A program made the translations under genes and the position numbers. The notes below the pieces were generated by a model. It was not told the origin of the DNA, ran no database searches, and saw only the letters and a list, made by a program, of their open reading frames with translations. Shown piece after piece: positions 15,367-22,289 of a DNA stretch of 23,646 bases (position 1 is its first letter; each line of letters starts with the position of its first letter). Source of the DNA: an uncultured Eubacteriales bacterium (GTDB taxonomy: Bacteria; Bacillota; Clostridia; Peptostreptococcales; Anaerovoracaceae); assembly GCA_900542245.1 (NCBI GenBank), contig UQMQ01000017.1, positions 1-23,646 of the forward strand, in the 5' to 3' direction.

Positions 15367-16512
15367 TTAATACACCTCCTTGATTTTTGCAAGAATTTCT
15401 GTCGGCGTGATGGTCGTACCATCGATTTTTCCGAGAAAATCGACAGGCACTCTGCCTTCTACGACCCGCTGCACCTCCAGCAGCATCTGACCGTCGTTGT
15501 GTTCGCAGACGACGATTTGTCTGAGGTGTTTATTATCACGAATGATCTTGAGCAGCGCTCTGTCCGGGAATGGCCAAACTGTAATCGGGCGGAATACACC
15601 GACTCTCAAAAAGTCTGTTTTCTTCGATTCCTCCACAGCACCCTCTACGGCTCTTGCGGTGCCACCGTAGCAGACGATCAGGGTCTCGCAGTCCTCGCAG
15701 CCGATCTCTTCCCATTTTTCAATGCGATCTCGTCTGAATCTGATTTTATCCAACAGTCTGCGTTCCTGTGTATGCGTCACATTATTATCGTTCGTCGGGA
15801 AACCGTCCAAATCATGGAATAATCCGGTGACGTTGAAGTGATCACCCTCGCCGAACGGCGCATATTCCGGTACATAGTTGCCCTCTTGTACCGCATAAGC
15901 CAGCGTACCGTTGAACGCACGGTCGATACGGCGGTTCTTAATATCCAGTTCCTCTGTCGGGATCAGCTCGCATCCCTCTCTGAGGTGGCCGATAATCTCA
16001 TCCATCAGGAAAATGACCGGTACCCGGAATCGTTCTGCCAGATTAAAGGCTCTGACGATTTCATTGTAGCACTCCTGCACCGAGGACGGAGAAATGACAA
16101 TGACCGGATGGTCGCCGTGCGTGCCCCATTTGGACTGCATCAGATCTCCCTGTGACGGTGAAGTCGGCAGTCCTGTGGAAGGACCCTCTCTCTGTACGTC
16201 TACAACCACGATCGGAATCTCCGCGATCGCTGCATATCCGATGTTTTCCTGTTTCAGTGAAAATCCGGGACCGGAGGTTGCTGTCATGGCTTTGAGTCCG
16301 GCAACGGACGCGCCGAGTGCTGCCGCGATCCCGCCGATCTCATCCTCCATCTGAATAAATTTACCGCCGACCTGCGGCAGTCTGACCGCGCTTCTCTCGG
16401 CGATCTCGGTCGAAGGTGTGATCGGGTATCCTGCATAAAACCGCATGCCCGCCGCAATAGCACCTTCCACACAAGCTTCGTTTCCCTGCAATAATTGGAA
16501 TCTCTTTGCCAT
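15367..16512 (-). CDS. korA: 2-oxoacid:ferredoxin oxidoreductase, alpha subunit
   Basis: The alpha subunit carries the pyrimidine-binding domain of the thiamine enzyme. The 381-residue protein begins MAKRFQLLQGNEACVEGAI and shows GYPITPSTEI (about 29-38), the catalytic-core EDEIGGIAAALGAS, the TATSGPGFSLKQENIGYAA block and VQREGPSTGLPTSPSQGDL. A C-terminal region with EHNDGQMLLEVQR follows. Starting at 16512, right after GGAGG, it overlaps the ferredoxin stop in a TAATG arrangement, so translation is coupled. The family includes 2-oxoglutarate and branched-chain 2-oxoacid enzymes; KorA is the better guess from length and order, VorB-type the alternative. Confidence 0.93.
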   Translation of the reverse strand: MAKRFQLLQGNEACVEGAIAAGMRFYAGYPITPSTEIAERSAVRLPQVGGKFIQMEDEIGGIAAALGASVAGLKAMTATSGPGFSLKQENIGYAAIAEIPIVVVDVQREGPSTGLPTSPSQGDLMQSKWGTHGDHPVIVISPSSVQECYNEIVRAFNLAERFRVPVIFLMDEIIGHLREGCELIPTEELDIKNRRIDRAFNGTLAYAVQEGNYVPEYAPFGEGDHFNVTGLFHDLDGFPTNDNNVTHTQERRLLDKIRFRRDRIEKWEEIGCEDCETLIVCYGGTARAVEGAVEESKKTDFLRVGVFRPITVWPFPDRALLKIIRDNKHLRQIVVCEHNDGQMLLEVQRVVEGRVPVDFLGKIDGTTITPTEILAKIKEVY

Positions 16513-16709
16513 TACGCTTCCTCCTTCTCTATGTATATCGCATAGTCCGGGCAGCGCAGTTCGCAAAGCCCGCACTGGATACAGGCCTCTTCGTTTTTAA
16601 CGCTGACCTTTTCATGTACGATCTCAAGTACTTCTTTTGGACAAAATGCCGCGCAGATGCCGCAGCCTTTGCACCATTTTTGATTGATGACCAATCGTTT
16701 GTTTCCCAT
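16512..16709 (-). CDS. korD: 2x[4Fe-4S] ferredoxin subunit of the oxidoreductase
   Basis: This 65-residue protein is a bacterial-type ferredoxin with two complete CxxCxxCxxxCP clusters: C13, C16, C19, C23 (WCKGCGICAAFCP) and C43, C46, C49, C53 (ACIQCGLCELRCP). It is the electron-carrying delta subunit that passes electrons from the thiamine site to free ferredoxin. It is the first gene of the operon; a GAGGTG site lies ahead of its ATG, and its stop overlaps the alpha start by one base. A promoter is visible about 45 nt upstream. Its position in the operon, rather than standing alone, is the reason to call it a subunit. Confidence 0.95.
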   Translation of the reverse strand: MGNKRLVINQKWCKGCGICAAFCPKEVLEIVHEKVSVKNEEACIQCGLCELRCPDYAIYIEKEEA

Positions 16710-16752
16710 TTTGCATCACCTCATGTAGAGTCTCTTTGTTTTCAATACAGCA

Positions 16753-16780
16753 ATCATACCATATCTTGTTTCCAAATCAA
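16753..16780 (-). promoter_or_regulatory. SigA promoter of the korDABC operon
   Basis: On the minus strand TTGATT (16775-16780) and TATGAT (16753-16758) are 16 nt apart, and TGG immediately precedes the -10, giving an extended -10 element. The transcript would start near 16746, leaving a leader of about 37 nt before the ferredoxin ATG at 16709. Confidence 0.75.
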
Positions 16781-16901
16781 GAATTTTAACAAAAAAATAC
16801 TTTTTTCAAACAATTAGACAATAATTCAATTCTTTTTTTTGCGTATTGATTTTTCAAGGTACATAGCTATTTTTCATGTGCGGCGTTCGCGTAAATATAT
16901 T

Positions 16902-16988
16902 TAGGATAAAAGTGCGCATCACGAAATCAGAGATTTCTATGCGCACATGGCGCTCACCCATGAGCGCCACTTCGCAAGGTGCTTTTGT
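16902..16988 (+). repeat. 87-bp double-hairpin repeat, copy B
   Basis: This is the second copy of the element at 10052-10138, in the opposite orientation, differing at 4 of 87 positions. Here the second hairpin is perfect (TGGCGCTCA and TGAGCGCCA around CCCA), whereas copy A has a T-G wobble at its base. The first hairpin keeps its 8-bp outer and 6-bp inner stems. It is followed within 4 nt by an unrelated strong hairpin at 16992-17028. The 436-bp gap around it, between the kor operon and the AAA-ATPase-like gene, otherwise holds only the kor promoter and a terminator. Confidence 0.85.
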
Positions 16989-16991
16989 CGT

Positions 16992-17028
16992 GATTCCGGA
17001 AATGCTGCGCAGCAATATTTCCGGAATC
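16992..17028. repeat. 12-bp perfect inverted repeat next to repeat B
   Basis: GATTCCGGAAAT (16992-17003) and ATTTCCGGAATC (17017-17028) pair perfectly around a 13-nt loop. The inner part contains a self-complementary TGCTGCGCAGCA (17003-17014), so the structure can zip up further. No T run follows on either strand. Copy A of the repeat lacks it, so it is a separate feature or a separate insertion. Confidence 0.65.
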
Positions 17029-17064
17029 ATCAATAAAGGGCGTAACCAACTGTTTTACTGCATG

Positions 17065-17098
17065 AGAAAAGCCCCGAAGCGCGGTCTGCTTCAGGGCT
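17065..17098 (-). terminator. terminator of the AAA-ATPase-like gene
   Basis: On the minus strand AGCCCTGAAGC, a 7-nt loop and GCTTCGGGGCT form an 11-bp stem with one mismatch, followed by TTTTC. It lies about 50 nt after the stop at 17146. A run of six T on the other strand (from about 17102) would let it stop plus-strand transcripts too. Confidence 0.75.
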
Positions 17099-17145
17099 AA
17101 TGTTTTTTCTATATTGTCATACCGATCATTTGCCAGAATCAAATA

Positions 17146-18852
17146 TTAATCAATCTTTTGCACCACACAGTCCTTTTTGTAAAAGCTGACTGCATATTGA
17201 AGTACGCTCGGATAGCCCTCCTTGGTAAACGGCTCTGCATAGCGCTGCGCCTCGATCTGCGCAAGTCCTCTGCCTGCGGCCGCTTCTAAATCTGCGATGC
17301 TCTCTGCCAGCTTCAGCTCCAGAATGATCACGCGCCCTTTTCGGATATTGGCCGTATACATCACGATGTCCGGTCTGCCGTTTCCGCTCTCGCGGTTGGA
17401 TTGGACGCGATAGCCGCCGATGTTGGTCAAGAGTCCCGCCATGAAGCCATGATAGAAGCTCTCTGCATGGTCAAAGTAGCTGATCGTATCCATCAGCTGC
17501 CCGTTGATAAAATCCTCGGCTGCCTGACAGTCTCCTGCTTCCAATGCTTCCCGCAGCGGACTGCGGTCGATCGCTTTTATGCGCTGGTCAAACCAATAGG
17601 AAATGGAGTCCTCATAAATCGTCGCGATCTCTATGTTTGGAATTTTCATTGTTACATAGAGCTTGTTCTCTTCCTTGCGCTCACTGATCTTTTTAAGATA
17701 GCCGGTGAAGAACAGGAAGTTCCACAGATTGTCCTGTGACTGGTGGATATCGCCGTAGGTGATGTCCTCGTGCACGCGTTTCTCAATGCTGCCGCCGTTC
17801 ATCAGCGTTTCCAGATCCGTCCTGGCTTCCTCGTCTGCTTCTTCCACCATCTCGCGAATGATGCTGTTGGAAGAAGTATTCGACCAGTACGGCAATGCAA
17901 ATTTTGTCACCTTGTCTTTGCGGTCATTGACATATTTGAGAATGCTCCATGGGTTATAGATCTCAGTCTCGTTGAAAAGATATCCATCGTACCAGCCTTT
18001 CACTTCCGGCAATTCTTCCAAAAGGTCATAGTATGCGAGCATCGCATTGACTTCCTGCTCTGTGAAGCCAAAGCTGTCTGCATAGCGTGTATGCAGCACG
18101 CTGTCCACCTCCAGATTGTTCAGTCCGGTAAAGATGCTCTCTTTGCTGATGCGCAGGCAGCCTGTGATCACGCTTTTTTCAAGATAGGGGTTTGTCTTAA
18201 GCGCTGATTCAAACAACGAGCGGATGAAGCCGATCATGTTGTCGTAGAATCCATGCAGATAGGCGTTTTCCAGCGGCACATCGTACTCGTCGATAAGAAT
18301 CATCGTGTTTTTGCCATGATATTTCGCTAGACACTCAGAGAGAATCCCAAGCGCCTTTGCATATTCCTCCTTGCTGCCTCTGCCAAGCACGATGCGTTCA
18401 AAGATTTCGCGATTGCGTGCAGACATCTCACCCTGCAGTACGTAGCTATGCCTTTGAAACTCCTTACAGATCTCATCGATCAGGCAGGCATAGGCTGTTT
18501 GATAATCGTCCTGCTTCGCGGACTTCAAGCTCATGAAGATCACCGGATACTGCTGCTGATGCTTGCGGAGCTCTTCGCCGCAGTCCGCGATAGCCAGACC
18601 GTCAAAGAGATAACCGTTATCGATTTTTTCGCCCTTTTCGGTGATTTCATCTTCAAAGAAGCGCCGGATCATAAACTGATTGAGCGTCTTGCCGAAGCGG
18701 CGCGGCCGGGTAAACAGCGTGACCTTGGCATTGCTCTCGATCAGCTCCTTGATCATAAGGGTTTTGTCGACAAAATAGCCGTTCCAGTCGATCAGCGTTT
18801 TGAAATCCTCTACGCCGATAGAGATTTTCTTTTGCTTTTGTTTGTTTTCCAT
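17146..18852 (-). CDS. AAA-ATPase-like protein with C-terminal PD-(D/E)XK nuclease fold
   Basis: This 568-residue protein has the two-domain form common in anaerobic gut bacteria: an N-terminal AAA-ATPase-like domain (PF09820 type) and a C-terminal PD-(D/E)XK-like domain (PF08011 type). The ATPase part opens with IGVEDFKTLIDWNGYFVDKT, then the family P-loop RPRRFGKT (49-56), which lacks the first Gly of classical Walker A, and the Walker B MILIDEYD (184-191). The nuclease-like part has D495, E512 and K514 in GRPDIVMY and ILELKLAES, so the catalytic triad looks intact. Its biological role is unknown; such genes often occur in many copies per genome. It stands alone with its own promoter and terminator. 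Confidence 0.9.
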   Translation of the reverse strand: MENKQKQKKISIGVEDFKTLIDWNGYFVDKTLMIKELIESNAKVTLFTRPRRFGKTLNQFMIRRFFEDEITEKGEKIDNGYLFDGLAIADCGEELRKHQQQYPVIFMSLKSAKQDDYQTAYACLIDEICKEFQRHSYVLQGEMSARNREIFERIVLGRGSKEEYAKALGILSECLAKYHGKNTMILIDEYDVPLENAYLHGFYDNMIGFIRSLFESALKTNPYLEKSVITGCLRISKESIFTGLNNLEVDSVLHTRYADSFGFTEQEVNAMLAYYDLLEELPEVKGWYDGYLFNETEIYNPWSILKYVNDRKDKVTKFALPYWSNTSSNSIIREMVEEADEEARTDLETLMNGGSIEKRVHEDITYGDIHQSQDNLWNFLFFTGYLKKISERKEENKLYVTMKIPNIEIATIYEDSISYWFDQRIKAIDRSPLREALEAGDCQAAEDFINGQLMDTISYFDHAESFYHGFMAGLLTNIGGYRVQSNRESGNGRPDIVMYTANIRKGRVIILELKLAESIADLEAAAGRGLAQIEAQRYAEPFTKEGYPSVLQYAVSFYKKDCVVQKID

Positions 18853-18914
18853 ACACCCGGTTTCCTTTCGCTGTTGCGTTTCTATGCTTACACATGCACT
18901 GCTTCCTTAGCTAT

Positions 18915-18943
18915 AGTATACTTGATTCGATGAGAATAGACAA
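18915..18943 (-). promoter_or_regulatory. SigA promoter of the AAA-ATPase-like gene
   Basis: On the minus strand TTGTCT (18938-18943) and TATACT (18915-18920) are exactly 17 nt apart. The transcript would start near 18908, giving a leader of about 55 nt to the ATG at 18852, which follows an AAAGGA site. The rest of the gap up to 19149 shows no gene I can support. Confidence 0.75.
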
Positions 18944-19103
18944 CCGAAATCTTTGCCCGAAGCAGGAACTTTCATCAATTCAAAATTTACACGCAGTCTT
19001 CCGGTTCTGCCTAATGGTAATAGAACTATTGCAGATGACATGTACTGAATACAGAAATAAATCTCAAGCAAGGATAAAAGGGATAGCATATCGTTCTTCA
19101 ATA

Positions 19104-19112
19104 TGTTAGAAT
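19104..19112 (+). promoter_or_regulatory. candidate extended -10 of the AEC permease gene
   Basis: TGTTAGAAT forms a TGn extended -10 with TAGAAT at 19107-19112, about 37 nt before the permease ATG. No good -35 is found at the right distance, so this is a weak call. Confidence 0.35.
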
Positions 19113-19149
19113 AGATTTACTTGACTAAAACAAAAGAGGCTGTTACCAA

Positions 19150-20118
19150 ATGGAAAACTTTATTTTCGCGTTGAATGCGACGATTCCCGTTTTTTTGATG
19201 ATCTTACTTGGTTTTTTTCTGCAAAAAATCCATTTTTTGAATGAACCTTTCAACCAAACCGCCAATGCGTACGTATTTCGCTGCGCACTTCCGGTCAGCC
19301 TGTTCCTTTCTATCGCGGAAATGGATTTTTACAGCGATTTTGATCTGACCTTCTGCCTGTTCTGTTTTTTAGGTACGAGCCTCATGTTTATGGGCGTCTG
19401 GGCAGCGGCATGGCTCCTTATGAAAGACAAAGGTCAGGTTGGCGCTTTTTCGCAGGCTTCGGTTCGTTCCAGCGCCGCGGTTTTAGGCATCGCTTTCGCG
19501 ACGAATATTTACGGCAATGCCGGTATGGTGCCGATGATGATCATGTCCGCTGTCCCGTTTTTTAATATCTATTCTGTGCTGATTCTCAGCTTTTCACCGC
19601 AGGTAGACGAAAATGGTCAGCTGCTCCCCGCCGCGCGCGGTATGGAAGCGGTAAAAAAGGCCTGCGTCAATGTAGCGAAAAATCCGCTGATCCTCGGCAT
19701 CCTGGCCGGGGTTCCCTTTGCCCTGCTGCAGCTTGAGATACCGATGATGCTTGACAGCGCACTGCGTTCCATCTCGGCGACCGCTACACCGATCGCGCTG
19801 CTTGTCGTCGGCGCGTCTTTCTCCGGCAGTGAAGCGCTGAAACGCTTAAAAGGCGCCGCGGTTTCTTCCTTTATCAAGCTGTTTTTCCTTCCGGCTGTGT
19901 TCCTGCCGTTGGCAGCGAGCTTCGGGTTTCGTGACAGTCAGATGATCGCCATTCTGATTATGTCCGGATCTCCTACGACCGTTTCCTGCTTTATCATGGC
20001 GAAGAACATGAAGGCAGACAGTGTACTTACCTCCAATGCGGTACTGTTGTCTACGCTTTTGTCCGCGGTGTCGATCACCCTTTGGCTGTTTCTCATGCGG
20101 GCGCTTTGTTGGATATAG
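19150..20118 (+). CDS. AEC-family (auxin efflux carrier-like) permease
   Basis: This 322-residue integral membrane protein belongs to the AEC/malonate permease group, carriers for organic anions in bacteria. It starts NFIFALNATIPVFLMILLGFFLQK, with about ten hydrophobic helices in two five-helix halves. The conserved YVFRCALPVSLFLSIAEMDF segment is in the first half; NPLILGILAGVPFALL and the TPIALLVVGASFSG block open the second, and VLTSNAVLLSTLLSAVSITLW ends it. The ATG follows AGAGG by about 10 nt. It lies just upstream of the riboflavin operon but has no terminator visible before the rib promoter, so some read-through into the riboswitch is possible. Its substrate cannot be read. Confidence 0.9.
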   Translation: MENFIFALNATIPVFLMILLGFFLQKIHFLNEPFNQTANAYVFRCALPVSLFLSIAEMDFYSDFDLTFCLFCFLGTSLMFMGVWAAAWLLMKDKGQVGAFSQASVRSSAAVLGIAFATNIYGNAGMVPMMIMSAVPFFNIYSVLILSFSPQVDENGQLLPAARGMEAVKKACVNVAKNPLILGILAGVPFALLQLEIPMMLDSALRSISATATPIALLVVGASFSGSEALKRLKGAAVSSFIKLFFLPAVFLPLAASFGFRDSQMIAILIMSGSPTTVSCFIMAKNMKADSVLTSNAVLLSTLLSAVSITLWLFLMRALCWI

Positions 20119-20150
20119 GATAACTCCAACCGCGCAAAAAAATTTTCCTC

Positions 20151-20179
20151 TTGACAATTCTGCTTTGAAGTAGTAGCAT
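20151..20179 (+). promoter_or_regulatory. SigA promoter of the riboflavin operon
   Basis: A perfect -35 box TTGACA (20151-20156) is followed after exactly 17 nt by TAGCAT (20174-20179). The start near 20186 lies about 30 nt before the FMN aptamer, so the whole riboswitch is in the leader. Confidence 0.85.
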
Positions 20180-20214
20180 GAATAGCAGTAAAACATAACA
20201 ATAGAATCGAAAGA

Positions 20215-20325
20215 TGTCTTCAGGGCAGGGTGCAATTCCCGATCGGCGGTAAAGTCCGCGAGCGCAGCCGCGCAGGAACCGGTGAGATTCCGGTACCGAC
20301 AGTATAGTCTGGATGGAAGAAGGCA
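20215..20325 (+). ncRNA. FMN riboswitch aptamer (RFN element)
   Basis: This leader RNA binds flavin mononucleotide and shuts off the riboflavin operon when FMN is plentiful. The conserved core is plain: AGGGCAGGGTGCAATTCCCGA, CGGCGGTAAAGTCCGCGAGC, the GGAACCGGTGAGATTCCGGTACCGACAGTATAGTCTGGATGG region in separate blocks at 20275-20316, and the closing P1 pairing of TGTCTTC (20215-20221) with GAAGGCA (20319-20325). The variable P3 helix is short. It is followed by a terminator at 20382-20413 and lies 160 nt before ribD, the standard arrangement for transcriptional control. Confidence 0.96.
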
Positions 20326-20381
20326 AAATCCGAAGAAGCAGCTTTTTGCTGTCGTGACTTCGTGATTTTTGTTTAAATTTG

Positions 20382-20413
20382 AGCTCTGAGCATCCGCGTT
20401 CAGAGCTTTTTTT
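20382..20413 (+). terminator. riboswitch-controlled terminator before ribD
   Basis: AGCTCTGA (20382-20389) pairs with TCAGAGCT (20400-20407) and is followed by seven T. Between aptamer and terminator, CGAAG (20331-20335) and CTTCG (20358-20362) with inner CAGC/GCTG form another hairpin that may take part in switching. By family precedent, FMN binding favours this terminator. Confidence 0.88.
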
Positions 20414-20484
20414 CTTGCAAAAAAACGCGTATGATATGACGCTCTATCCTGCTCCGCGGGATGGAACAGTCAGGAGGTAACAAA

Positions 20485-21633
20485 ATGTCTGACGAAAAAT
20501 ATATGGAACTTGCCCTTTCCCTTGCGGAAAGAGGCGCGGGTCGTGTAAGCCCTAATCCGATGGTTGGCGCGATCATCGTAAAAAACGGAAGGATAATCGG
20601 AGAAGGCTGGCACGCGCGCTATGGCGGTCTGCACGCGGAGAGAAACGCGCTGGCTGACTGCGAAAAGCGTGGAGAAAACCCGAAAGGCGCGACCATTTAC
20701 GTAACACTGGAGCCCTGCTGTCATCATGGCAAAACACCACCCTGTACCGATGCGCTCATTGCAGCCGGTATCGCGCGCGTTGTCATAGGTTCTGAGGATC
20801 CCAACCCCTTGGTTGCAGGCAAAGGAATCCGGCAGCTGCGTGAGGCTGGCATCGAGGTCAGCAGCGGTGTGCTAAAAGAGGCGTGCGACCGGCTGAATCG
20901 CGTATTCTTCCACTATATCACCCACCATACACCTTATGTGGTAATGAAATACGCCATGACCATGGATGGTAAAATCGCCGCCTATACCGGAAATTCGCAA
21001 TGGATTACCGGAGAAGCCGCACGGCAAAACGTGCATCGCGATCGCAATCGCTATACCGCCATCATGGCAGGCATCGGAACGGTCCTTGCCGATGATCCGC
21101 TCCTCACCTGCCGTATTCCGGAAGGCAAAAACCCGACGCGTATCATCGCGGATACCCATTTACAGATTCCCCTCGACGCGCAGATTGTAAAGACCGCGAG
21201 AGAAGTTCCGACAATCCTCGCTGTCGGCATGCGCGATGCTTCAGCGCCGGACACGCAAGCAGAGACCGCCTCCAAAGCAGCCGCGCTTCAGGAAGCGGGC
21301 TGTCAGATTCTTTTCGTACCGACGGGCGAGGACGGTCATCTTCACCTGCCGTCGCTGATGGAAAAGCTGGGAAGTATGGGCATCGACAGTATCCTCCTCG
21401 AGGGCGGCAGCCGTCTCAACTGGTCTGCCCTCTCCGCGGGACAGGTGCATCTGCTTCAAGCCTACCTCGCGCCCAAGCTTTTGGGCGGCGACACTGCACG
21501 TGGCCCGATTGGCGGCATCGGTTATCCGAATCCGGAAGACTGTGTCCGCTTAAGCGCGCCGACCATCCGAAGATTCGGCGAGGATATTTTACTTGAAAGC
21601 GAGGTGATTTCCCCATGTTTACCGGAATCATAG
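20485..21633 (+). CDS. ribD: bifunctional riboflavin biosynthesis deaminase/reductase
   Basis: RibD carries out the second and third steps of riboflavin synthesis: deamination of the pyrimidine ring and NADPH-dependent reduction of the ribose. The N-terminal zinc deaminase domain shows GGLHAERNAL (H50, E52) and LEPCCHHGKTPPC (C78, C87). The reductase domain runs from about 148, with VVMKYAMTMDGKIAAYTG and the ILLEGGSRLNWSAL nucleotide-site loop. The start at 20485 is chosen because GGAGG is 8 nt upstream; the ATG at 20461 is not preceded by a site. The last 19 nt overlap ribE. It is the first gene under the FMN riboswitch. Confidence 0.96.
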   Translation: MSDEKYMELALSLAERGAGRVSPNPMVGAIIVKNGRIIGEGWHARYGGLHAERNALADCEKRGENPKGATIYVTLEPCCHHGKTPPCTDALIAAGIARVVIGSEDPNPLVAGKGIRQLREAGIEVSSGVLKEACDRLNRVFFHYITHHTPYVVMKYAMTMDGKIAAYTGNSQWITGEAARQNVHRDRNRYTAIMAGIGTVLADDPLLTCRIPEGKNPTRIIADTHLQIPLDAQIVKTAREVPTILAVGMRDASAPDTQAETASKAAALQEAGCQILFVPTGEDGHLHLPSLMEKLGSMGIDSILLEGGSRLNWSALSAGQVHLLQAYLAPKLLGGDTARGPIGGIGYPNPEDCVRLSAPTIRRFGEDILLESEVISPCLPES

Positions 21634-22274
21634 AAGAAATCGGTCAGATACAGACTGTAAAACACGGTGCTGCCAGCTCGCGCCTCACCATACAGGCCAC
21701 GAAGATTTTATCCGATGTGCAGGACGGAGACAGCATTGCTGTCAATGGTGTCTGCCTCACCGTCACCTCTCATGGCAGCAGCTACTTTACGGCAGACGTC
21801 ATGCATGAAAGCCTGCGCCGCTCCGCTCTCGGTAACCTCAGCCAGGGAAGCCGTGTGAATCTGGAACGCGCGATGGCGGCGAACGGACGCTTCGGTGGTC
21901 ATATCGTGTCCGGACACATCGACGGCATCGGTACTGTGTGCGAGATCCGCGAAGATGATATCGCCGTCTGGTATACCATTTCCGCGGCGCCTGCCCTGCT
22001 ACGATATATCATCGAAAAAGGCTCCATCACCATAGACGGCATCAGCCTGACGGTCGCGAAGGTCACAGCGCAGGATTTCAGCGTTTCCATTATTCCGCAC
22101 ACTGCCGCGCAAACGACACTTTCGCAGCGCAAGGTCGGCGATATCGTAAATTTAGAAAACGATGTGATCGGCAAATATGTCGAAAAGCTACTACGCCCTG
22201 CCGAGGCACCGACAAAGCCTGAGACAAAAGACACTTCCATCACCATGGATTTTCTTGAAAAATATGGATTTTAG
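21615..22274 (+). CDS. ribE: riboflavin synthase, alpha chain
   Basis: This 219-residue enzyme converts two molecules of 6,7-dimethyl-8-ribityllumazine into riboflavin and the pyrimidine precursor. It starts with the invariant MFTGIIEEIG and has two similar lumazine-binding halves: the first with DSIAVNGVCLTVT and the second, from about 98, with SGHIDGIG and GSITIDGISLTV. The tail ending TMDFLEKYGF is usual. The ATG lies inside the end of ribD behind a GAGGTG site, so it is coupled to that gene. A 15-nt gap with an AAAGGA site leads to ribBA. Confidence 0.96.
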   Translation: MFTGIIEEIGQIQTVKHGAASSRLTIQATKILSDVQDGDSIAVNGVCLTVTSHGSSYFTADVMHESLRRSALGNLSQGSRVNLERAMAANGRFGGHIVSGHIDGIGTVCEIREDDIAVWYTISAAPALLRYIIEKGSITIDGISLTVAKVTAQDFSVSIIPHTAAQTTLSQRKVGDIVNLENDVIGKYVEKLLRPAEAPTKPETKDTSITMDFLEKYGF

Positions 22275-22289
22275 AAAGGACGAATCAAT

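Noticed and set aside
18907..19101. Minus-strand ORF of 64 residues between the AAA-ATPase-like and AEC genes
   Set aside because: It includes the promoter of the downstream gene, has no ribosome site and matches nothing I know. A decayed gene fragment is possible but cannot be supported.
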